This document shows positions 26,357-33,050 of a stretch of 33,050 bases of DNA, in pieces. Below the pieces are notes generated by a model. It was not told the DNA's origin, ran no database searches, and was given only the letters and a program-made list of their open reading frames with translations. Position numbers and translations under genes: made by a program. Numbering within the stretch: the stretch's first letter is position 1; every line of letters starts with the position of its first letter. Source of the DNA: Desulfobacterales bacterium (lineage in GTDB: Bacteria > Desulfobacterota > Desulfobacteria > Desulfobacterales > JARGFK01); contig JARGFK010000048.1 in the NCBI GenBank assembly GCA_029211065.1, positions 1-33,050 of the forward strand. The letters run 5' to 3'.

Positions 26357-26391
26357 AACCCGGCAGAATTCCGATTCTGCCGGGTTTTTTT
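26357..26391 (+). terminator. Rho-independent terminator after rpsU
   Basis: A perfect 13-bp stem, AACCCGGCAGAAT (26357-26369) / ATTCTGCCGGGTT (26374-26386), with a TCCG tetraloop, runs into seven T (26385-26391). The very next base begins the folC ATG. Confidence 0.93.
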
Positions 26392-27705
26392 ATGACCATG
26401 GCAAAACCCAATGACAACTACAACCGGTCTCTGGAGCGGATGTTCAATCTCCGGCGTTTCGGGATCAAGCTGGGCCTTGACACGATTCAATCCCTGCTGG
26501 CCGGTCTGCAGAACCCCCAGGACAATTTCAACAGCATCCACATTGCCGGCACCAACGGCAAAGGGTCGATTGCATCGACTCTGTCCGCCATCCTGCAGGC
26601 CGCCGGATACACCGTCGGGCTTTATACCTCCCCCCATCTGGTCCGTTTTAACGAGAGAATCTGCATCAATCAGGAACCCATCTCCGATGCGGATGTTTTA
26701 ACGGCGTATAGAGCGGCCGATTTAGATCAGCACGCCCGGCGCGAACCCACTTTTTTCGAATACACCACCGCCATGGCGCTGTATGAATTCAGCCGCAAAA
26801 AAGTCGACTGGGCCGTTATTGAGACCGGTATGGGTGGACGCCTGGATGCCACCAACATCATCAAACCCGCGATTTCGATCATATCGAACGTGTCCATTGA
26901 ACACCGGCAGTATCTCGGCAACACCATCGCCCAAATCGCCCGGGAAAAAGGGGGCATCATCAAAGCGCAAACCCCTGTGATTACCGGTGTGAAACAGCCA
27001 AGCGCCATAAAGGTAATTACCAAAATCGCCGCCGACCGATCTGCGCCGCTCTATCTTCACGGAAAAGCGTTCCGGACTGTCCGCAACCGCAACGGAACAT
27101 TTAATTATCATGGCATCGAAACCGCCCGAAAAAATTTAAAGACCGTTTTAGCCGGCCGTTTTCAGGTGGATAACGCCGCCCTGGTCCTGGCGGCCTGCGA
27201 AATACTGAACAGCCGCAACATCGCAACCATTCCCTTTGAAAGTATCCAAACCGGTTTTGCCCGGACAAAATGGCCGGGCCGACTGGAAATCGTCACCACC
27301 GCCCCCCTGGTGATCCTGGACGGCGCCCACAACCGGGCGGCCGCCCAAAACCTCGGCGCCTATTTACACGAAAATTTAAAAGGCCGCCGACTGACGCTGG
27401 TGGTCGGCATCCTGGACGACAAGCCTTACAAGACCATGTTAAAGTCCCTGCTGCCGCACTGCAGCCGGGCCATCATCACCCGCCCCCGGATAGACCGGGG
27501 GCTTGCGCCTGAAAAGCTCTACGACTTCGCCAAAGAGATCCTGTCGGACGTTGTCATTCTGCCGGATGTGGACACCGCCGTCACCGCTGCCATCGAAAGC
27601 GCATCACCCCGGGATGCCGTCTGCATCGCCGGATCGCTCTACGTGGTCGGCGAGGCCAAGGAAACCTTGGCTAATAAAAAACACCTGACGGTCAATAAAA
27701 ATTAA
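26392..27705 (+). CDS. folC: Folylpolyglutamate synthase / dihydrofolate synthase
   Basis: FolC makes dihydrofolate from dihydropteroate and glutamate and adds further glutamates. The 437-residue product has the Mur-ligase-type ATP site GTNGKGS (53-59), TSPHLVRFNERI, GMGGRLDATNI, and the C-terminal domain with LDGAHNRAAAQNL. The ATG at 26392 (or 26398) lies immediately after the rpsU terminator T-run, and no ribosome site is visible. Translation initiation, or the promoter, is therefore unusual. No accD or other folate gene is adjacent. Confidence 0.94.
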   Translation: MTMAKPNDNYNRSLERMFNLRRFGIKLGLDTIQSLLAGLQNPQDNFNSIHIAGTNGKGSIASTLSAILQAAGYTVGLYTSPHLVRFNERICINQEPISDADVLTAYRAADLDQHARREPTFFEYTTAMALYEFSRKKVDWAVIETGMGGRLDATNIIKPAISIISNVSIEHRQYLGNTIAQIAREKGGIIKAQTPVITGVKQPSAIKVITKIAADRSAPLYLHGKAFRTVRNRNGTFNYHGIETARKNLKTVLAGRFQVDNAALVLAACEILNSRNIATIPFESIQTGFARTKWPGRLEIVTTAPLVILDGAHNRAAAQNLGAYLHENLKGRRLTLVVGILDDKPYKTMLKSLLPHCSRAIITRPRIDRGLAPEKLYDFAKEILSDVVILPDVDTAVTAAIESASPRDAVCIAGSLYVVGEAKETLANKKHLTVNKN

Positions 27706-27717
27706 AAACATTCGGAC

Positions 27718-27746
27718 TTGACTTCCCCGGCCTGATCAACTATTTT
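27718..27746 (+). promoter_or_regulatory. Promoter of the tRNA-Arg gene
   Basis: TTGACT (27718-27723) and TATTTT (27741-27746), each 5 of 6, are separated by 17 bases. Predicted transcription begins about 5 bases before the mature tRNA. Confidence 0.7.
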
Positions 27747-27757
27747 CTCAGAACCGT

Positions 27758-27833
27758 GCGCCCGTGGCCCAGTGGATAGGGCGTCAGCCTCCGGAGCTGA
27801 AGATCGCTGGTTCGAGTCCAGCCGGGCGTACCA
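27758..27833 (+). tRNA. tRNA-Arg (anticodon CCG)
   Basis: A full cloverleaf can be drawn. The acceptor GCGCCCG pairs with CGGGCGT (first pair G-U) and the D-arm is GCCC/GGGC. The anticodon stem TCAGC/GCTGA has loop CTCCGGA (anticodon CCG, reading CGG). The T-arm GCTGG/CCAGC has TTCGAGT. The discriminator A is followed by an encoded CCA (27831-27833). It lies between folC and the broken RHS gene. Confidence 0.96.
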
Positions 27834-27857
27834 CAAACCCCATACACTTCAATCAAT

Positions 27858-27889
27858 TGCACAAAAAATTGTGCATCATGCATTTTTTT
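27858..27889 (+). terminator. Possible terminator after the tRNA
   Basis: TGCACAA (27858-27864) pairs with TTGTGCA (27869-27875) around AAAA, followed by a TGCATCATGCA-type palindrome and seven T (27883-27889). The T-run is offset from the main stem, so this is tentative. Confidence 0.4.
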
Positions 27890-28034
27890 CTGTGCATTTT
27901 TCCTATCTCATCTTAATTTGGAATTTAGCCGAATAAGATTTCCCGCTGTTCTCCCATGACTGTATCGGCTGTATAATTAATGAGTTATAAGGTCTAATAA
28001 AAATTAACCCGATTGAGAGGTCGCTTATTATTGT

Positions 28035-28050
28035 TGGCACGAATTTTGAT
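28035..28050 (+). promoter_or_regulatory. Sigma54-like -24/-12 site upstream of the RHS gene
   Basis: TGGCACG, four bases and TTGAT match the sigma54 consensus TGGCACG-N4-TTGCW, except that the -12 GC reads GA. It lies about 90 bases before the RHS start, which has a strong AAAGGAG. The changed -12 base makes activity doubtful. The rest of 27890-28140 holds no gene I can support. Confidence 0.3.
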
Positions 28051-28140
28051 TGATTAAAACAGATCAAACAAACATGCCCACTGGATAGTATTGTGCTGAC
28101 AAGGGCATCATAACTTTCCAATTCATATAAAGGAGATATC

Positions 28141-28389
28141 ATGAAAAGACCGACTGGAATCATGTTAACCACTTTGGTTTTACTGTTAGGCATGTTCATG
28201 GGGCTGTCTGCCGCCGTCGAGGTGACCGTATTTGGCCCGATGAGCTACGCGCGGACCGCTGGTCAGCCCAAAGTTTTTAGCGGCTCATTTTCCGCAATTG
28301 AGGGTGAAGGCACGCTCATCGTTAAAAACGGCCGTGAAAACGGTGAAGACCGCATCAGTAGCGCGAAAGTTCTGGTGAACGGCAAATAA
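28141..28389 (+). pseudogene. N-terminal fragment of RHS/teneurin-like protein, ended by in-frame TAA
   Basis: This 82-residue fragment has a signal peptide (MKRPTGIMLTTLVLLLGMFM then SAA) and the beginning of a beta-rich domain (EVTVFGPMSYARTAG). It has a perfect AAAGGAG 6 bases before the ATG. It stops at TAA (28387-28389) after VLVNGK. The same frame then continues without another stop through IFGTSNFNQQIESLKAP and into the large downstream frame, so the TAA interrupts one gene. A single C-to-T change of CAA (Gln) would create it. Confidence 0.8.
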
Positions 28390-30618
28390 ATCTTCGGCAC
28401 CAGTAATTTCAACCAGCAGATAGAGTCCCTAAAAGCCCCGGTTAACCTTTTTAAGGAAAATTCGATTGAAATAGAGCTGAGAAGCAATCCGGGAAGTTTC
28501 TTGATCCTTACGATTACAATAGACGTACCCCTGCCTACCGCCACGATTTCTGCAAGCCCGGATACCATTGCCGCAGGCGGGTCTGCTATCCTGACCTGGA
28601 GTTCGACCCTTGCGGATTCCTGTGTGATTACGCCCGACATCGGAACCGTTGAACCCGGTGGTTCCCTTATGGTCTCCCCCGCAGAAACAACCACTTATGT
28701 TATTACCGCTGCCAATCTCGGCGGAAGCGCTACAGCGTCGGTTACCGTAACGGTCTTGTATCCGCCAACGGTTGAGATGACAGCCACACCGGATACAATT
28801 ATTTCTGGCCAAACCACAACTCTTTTCTGGACCTCCACCCATGCCGACACTGCTTTAATTGAGCTGGGGGTAGGATCTGTTCCGGCGAGCGGCAGCGTGA
28901 CCGTATCACCCACCGAGACTGTGTCTTACACTATAACGGTAACAGGCCCCGGGGGCATAGCAACCGCGCAGGCAGTTGTTACGGTAGAAGCTGCCATTGA
29001 GCCGCAACCGGAAGGAAGCTTTGGCGCACAATATGAGGACCTGATCCCATCTGATGCCACAGTTGAATCATACGACCCCAAACGTTTTTCGTTGATCACC
29101 GGGCTGGTTCAAGCCCAGAACGGAACCCCGATACCGGATGTTTCTGTAACCATTCACAGCCATACGGCGTACGGCACCGCCTTGACCGATGCAGATGGTC
29201 GCTTCTCAATTCCGGTAGAAGGCGGCTCGACCATAACGGTCGTCTATCAAAAAGAAGGGTTAATTGATAATCATAGGAAGGTCTATGTACCCTGGAACGA
29301 TATTGCCATCGCTGAAACCATCCAGATGATATCTGCAGACCCCATTTCCACAACCGTCACATTTAATGGAAACCCCGGAACCGTAATCACCCACAAGAGT
29401 TCGGAGGTAAATGACGAATTCGGCAACCGCTCGGCCACACTTGTCTTTAGCGGTGATAATCGGGCCTATTCAGTGGATGAAAACGGTAATGTTATTCAAG
29501 AGCTGACCACAATTAAAACCAGAGCGACCGAATTTACCACGCCCGAATCCATGCCGGCGATACTCCCCCCCAACTCTGCCTATACCTATTGTGTTGAGCT
29601 TGGTGTGGATGGCGTGCAAAGAGTTCGGTTTGAAAAACCAGTCATAACATGGATCGATAATTTTCTTGGGTTTGCTGTGGGAGAGATTGTCCCGGTGGGA
29701 TATTATGACCGAGATAAAGGCGTATGGGTGCCGTCTGATAACGGTGTCGTGGTAAAGCTCCTGGATACAGACAATAACGGCATCGTTGATGCCTTGGACG
29801 CAAATGGCGATAATCAGCCCGATGATCTCAACAATAGCGGTTCTTTCACTGATGAAGTCACCGGCCTGAATAATCCGACAAGATATATGCCTGGCTCAAC
29901 TTTCTGGCGGGTGGCCGTAACCCATTTTACTCCCTGGGATGCCAACTGGCCGTATGGTCCTCCGCTGGACGCGATTTCTCCGAATCCGCCAGCGGTGCCG
30001 ATAGTAGACCAGCAAAAGACAGAACCAAAAGATTGTCAATCCCACACAAGCTCCTTTGTTGAAGAACGCAGCCGTATTTTCCACGAAGACATCCCCATAC
30101 CAGGTACCGACATAACCCTTCATTATGCCGGCAACCGGGTGAAAGGATACATACCGGTGATATCAGTCCCGGCAAGTGGAGACAGTGTGCCAGGCAGCCT
30201 GAATGGGATTATCGTAAGAATTGAGATAGCTGGTAGAACCTTACTGCAAGTATTGGCTCCTCTGCCCAACCAAAGCGCTAATTTTATCTGGGATGGATTG
30301 GATTGTTTAGGGCGGAAAGTGTTTGGCCAGATTGACGCGCGGGTGAGTATAGGCTTTCGATACAATCTGGTCTATTATAGCGCTCGCGGGGATTGGGAGA
30401 AAGCATTCGGCCAAGTAGGGGGTGGTGCAACCTGGATCACAGGCAGGCAGGAAATTATCGCCTGGAAATATAATAATATAATTGTCCCATCTCCAAATAT
30501 AAATGGGAAGGAAATTATCGCCGAAGGCTGGACGATTTCAACTCATCATAGCTTCAATCATATTGACCCATCAACGCTCCATAAAGGTGACGGTTCGATC
30601 TCAAAAAATAATGCTTAC

Positions 30619-31632
30619 ATAATCGATACTGTAGCCGGAACTGGAGTTGTGGGTGGTTCAGGCGATGGGGGCCTTGCCACACAAGCACGGTTAAATGCTC
30701 CACGTGGTGTTGCGGTTGATGCCGCTGGCAATCTCTATATCGCCGATACTAAAAATCATCGAATCCGAAAGGTGGATACTAACGGCATAATAGCCACGAT
30801 AGCCGGACGCTCTTGTGGATATTACGGCGGCTACAGCGGCGACGGGGGGCCTGCCACACAAGCATGTTTGAATAATCCCTCTCGTGTCGTTGCCGATGCT
30901 TCCGGCAATCTCTATATTGCTGATACCTACAACCATTGCATTCGAAAGGTCGATACTAGCGGCATTATCACCACTGTTGCAGGCAATGGAAATTACGGTT
31001 TCAATGGCGATGGGGGACCTGCCACACAAGCCCAGTTGTATTACCCCTCTGGCGTTGCGGTTGATGTCGCTGGTAACCTCTTCATCGCCGACTTAAGAAA
31101 TTACCGAATTCGGAAGGTGGATACCAACGGCATAATAACTACTGTGGCCGGAACTGGAATTGAAGGCTACAGCGGTGACGGAGGAGTGGCTACCCAGGCG
31201 AAACTGCATTACCTGAGCGATGTAGCTTTGGATGTATCCGGTAATATCTATATCACCACTTATAAACGAATCCGAAAGATCGATAATACCGGCATCATCA
31301 CCACTGTCGCAGGCAATGGAAACTACGGTTTTAATGGCGATGGGATACCTGCCACGCAAGCCTGGCTTACCTATACTGGTGGAATTGATATTGATACGTC
31401 AGGTAATCTCTATTTCACCGACAACTCAAATCACCGTATCCGGAAAGTAGATACAAGCGGCACCATCACCACTGTAGCCGGTAACGGAAAATTCAGTTTC
31501 TCCGTCCTTGTCGGCGACGGGGGACCTGCCACTCAGGCTGAAGTTAGAGCACCGCAAGATGTTGCTGTTGATGCCTCTGGCGATTTCTATCTCCCCGAAT
31601 TGTACCTCAATCGTATCCGGAAAGTGGACATA
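30619..31632 (+). repeat. Six NHL repeats inside the RHS gene
   Basis: There are six tandem units of about 56 residues (168 bases). Each has a TTVAGNG start, GDGG.ATQA, a GVAVDA.GNLYIAD strand pair and a NHRIRKVDT end. Unit 4 is two residues shorter in its last strand, and unit 6 has an insertion after NGKFSF. Six units match a six-bladed NHL propeller. Confidence 0.88.
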
Positions 31633-32265
31633 CCCATTGCCTTTAATGTTTTAATGACTGCCGGGGAGATTGCATTTGTCGAGGAAAACGACTTGATGCA
31701 TATTATGTTAAATGCTGGACGACACCTGCGCACCGTTGACCTTGATACCGGTGTTACCCTTTATGAGTTTGGCTATGACCAGAATAATAAGTTGGTCTCA
31801 ATCACTAATCAATTTGGAGAACAAATCACAATAAACAGAGATGCAAACGGTATCCCCTATTCCATTACATCCCCGGACGGAATTACAACCAATCTCACCG
31901 TAAATGCTGATAATCATCTCACCCGGATCACTTACCCGAACGGCAGTTACTACAACTTTGAATACACTCCTGCTGGCCTGCTGACAGCAAAGGTTGAGCC
32001 TGAAGGCAATCGCTTTGAGCATGTATTTGACTCAACAGGAAGATTGACAGATGCAACCGACGAAGAGGGCGGCCAATGGCATTATTCCAGGAGCAGTCTT
32101 GAAACCGCCAAGACTCTTAACGAAGTGTCAAGCGCTGAAGGCAATCTTTCTTCTTACTTGGATCATACATACTCTACGGGTAAATACACCTCAACCATCA
32201 CCGATCCTACTGGAGCCCAGACGCTGTTTTCCCAGTCGGCTGACGGGCTCACCGCAAACAAGTCT

Positions 32266-32277
32266 CTTCCTGCGGTA
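32266..32277 (+). other. Frameshift site (one base missing) in the RHS gene
   Basis: The main frame reads SLPAV then TGA. Adding one base in 32266-32271 gives SLPCGMNLEFKYG and joins the downstream YD-repeat frame, which is open to the window end. The site is the short run CTTCCTGCGG. Confidence 0.85.
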
Positions 32278-33050
32278 TGAATCTTGAATTTAAATATGGC
32301 GTCGATTCCGAATATAAGTTCAAATATGTTAATAAAGTAACCGAAAGCACGCCTGCTAATTTGGCAAAAATAACGCTAAAGGATAAGACTTACCAGGATA
32401 CAGACACCGATGAAATTCCTGATCTTATAACTGATACCGTGACAGTCAATGGTAACGCTACAACCCTTGTGCATAACACCCTCCAGGCGCAAAAGGTTAT
32501 CACCTCCCCTGAGGGAAGGACCGTAACTACCGTTTATGATCCTGCCAATCTGTTGACCGAAAGTATGAGCGTACCCGGTCTTTTTGACACGTCTTATGGA
32601 TATGACGCCAGAGGAAGGTTAACCTTAATTACCACAAATACCCGGCAAACCGCTTTTACTTATAACTCAGAAGGGTTCCTGGGAACCGTGACGGACCCTG
32701 AAAACCACACAACCACCTATAGTTATGATCCGGTTGGTCGTGTAATCGGCATCAGTCGCCCGGATGGGGGTGCCGTGGGGTTTTCCTACGACGGCAACGG
32801 CAACATGACCGTACTGACCAATCCGTTTACGATTGACCACCGGTTCGGCTTTAACAAGGTCAACCTGAACAGCTCCTACCAGACTCCTTTAAGCGGCAGC
32901 TATAGTTATGTTTACGATAAAGACCGTCGCCTGATCCGGACCAACTTTCCATCCGGCAATCATATTTTTAATATACTGGGTATGCAGTTAACTCAACCGC
33001 CCACTATATGTAGAGGGTTACCTCCAATAATCATTTGGCGCGACACAGGC
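32277..33050 (+). CDS. RHS YD-repeat continuation, out of frame and cut by the window end
   Basis: There are 258 sense codons without a stop, in the frame one base behind the upstream fragment. YD-type units are plain: YGYDARGRLTLIT, FTYNSEGFLGTVTDPENHT, YSYDPVGRVIGISRPDGG, FSYDGNGNMTVLTNP and YVYDKDRRLIRTNFPSG. The product would be the shell-forming part of an RHS protein. From about 32975 the reading (GMQLTQPPTICRG) no longer resembles YD repeats. The ATG at 32277 has no ribosome site and is probably only a codon within the ancestral gene. Confidence 0.85.
   Translation, partial: MNLEFKYGVDSEYKFKYVNKVTESTPANLAKITLKDKTYQDTDTDEIPDLITDTVTVNGNATTLVHNTLQAQKVITSPEGRTVTTVYDPANLLTESMSVPGLFDTSYGYDARGRLTLITTNTRQTAFTYNSEGFLGTVTDPENHTTTYSYDPVGRVIGISRPDGGAVGFSYDGNGNMTVLTNPFTIDHRFGFNKVNLNSSYQTPLSGSYSYVYDKDRRLIRTNFPSGNHIFNILGMQLTQPPTICRGLPPIIIWRDTG

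Larger units (their letters stand above)
28390..32280 (+). pseudogene. Main body of RHS/YD-repeat protein with teneurin-like domain order
   Basis: This is the same frame as the 28141 fragment; the first usable internal start would be TTG at 28501. Domains in order (positions in bases): two Ig-like domains (28531-28990) like those of the first gene in the window; a transthyretin/carboxypeptidase-regulatory-like domain (about 29086-29310); an Asp-rich calcium-type stretch DTDNNGIVDALDANGD (about 29767); a conserved RHS entry segment (FVEERSRIFHEDIPIPG, near 30055); six NHL repeats (30619-31632); and YD repeats (31750 on, EFGYDQNNKLVSITNQFGE and similar). Without the signal peptide the fragment could not be exported. 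It ends at TGA (32278-32280) because of a frameshift. RHS proteins commonly carry C-terminal toxins; that end is outside the window. Confidence 0.85.

Noticed and set aside
27903-28199. Minus-strand 98-codon frame upstream of the RHS gene
   Set aside because: It runs into the RHS signal-peptide region in antisense and has no ribosome site or family motif.
1-33050. CRISPR array
   Set aside because: The only regular repeats are in-gene protein repeats and 7-base spacer units; there is no direct repeat with constant-length unique spacers and no cas gene.

Overview
The window looks like chromosomal DNA of a Desulfobacterota (Desulfobacterales-type, deltaproteobacterial) bacterium. I infer this from gene order and product type, not from a database match: coaE-rho-rpmE-prfA-prmC next to rpsB-tsf-pyrH-frr-uppS-cdsA-dxr-rseP, a purL with a fused PurS-like N-terminus next to purQ, and large FG-GAP, Ig-like and RHS surface proteins at both ends. 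Base composition is moderate, and the left flank (about 3.1-5.3 kb) is visibly AT-richer than the housekeeping core.

Left accessory flank (1-6.2 kb, + strand): a 5'-truncated FG-GAP/Ig-like surface protein, a small secreted protein with a carboxypeptidase-regulatory-like domain, and a secreted fusion of a zinc phospholipase C-like domain with a TolB/PD40-type propeller. They are tightly spaced and probably form one transcription unit. Two minus-strand genes follow: an orphan GspH/FimT pseudopilin (6.2-6.7 kb) and a small zinc-ribbon membrane protein (6.9-7.3 kb).

Housekeeping core (7.4-23.6 kb, minus strand, read right to left): coaE; rho, rpmE, prfA and prmC (termination of transcription and translation; PrmC methylates the RF1 made by its neighbour); rpsB, tsf, pyrH and frr (translation and UMP kinase); uppS, cdsA, dxr and rseP (isoprenoid/lipid precursors and envelope proteolysis); purL and purQ (FGAM synthase). 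Many genes overlap or abut. The larger spacers hold degenerate heptamer arrays, a palindromic MITE-like element and a hairpin-rich stretch between rpmE and prfA.

Right core (23.7-27.8 kb, + strand): a CCA-adding-type nucleotidyltransferase with HD domain, adenylate kinase with a Cys/His-bearing LID, ribosomal protein S21, a strong rho-independent terminator, folC, and a tRNA-Arg(CCG) gene with its own promoter.

Right accessory flank (28.1 kb to the end, + strand): one giant RHS/YD-repeat gene with teneurin-like domain order (signal peptide, Ig-like domains, transthyretin/CPD-like domain, six NHL repeats, YD repeats). It is broken by an in-frame TAA near its start and a -1 frameshift near 32,270, and it stops reading as RHS in the last ~75 bases. 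Its final 774 bases are open to the window edge. The two accessory flanks share the same Ig-like module. The best candidates for something unusual are this broken teneurin-like gene, the phospholipase-propeller fusion with its neighbours, and the unrelated heptamer-period repeats in the spacers.
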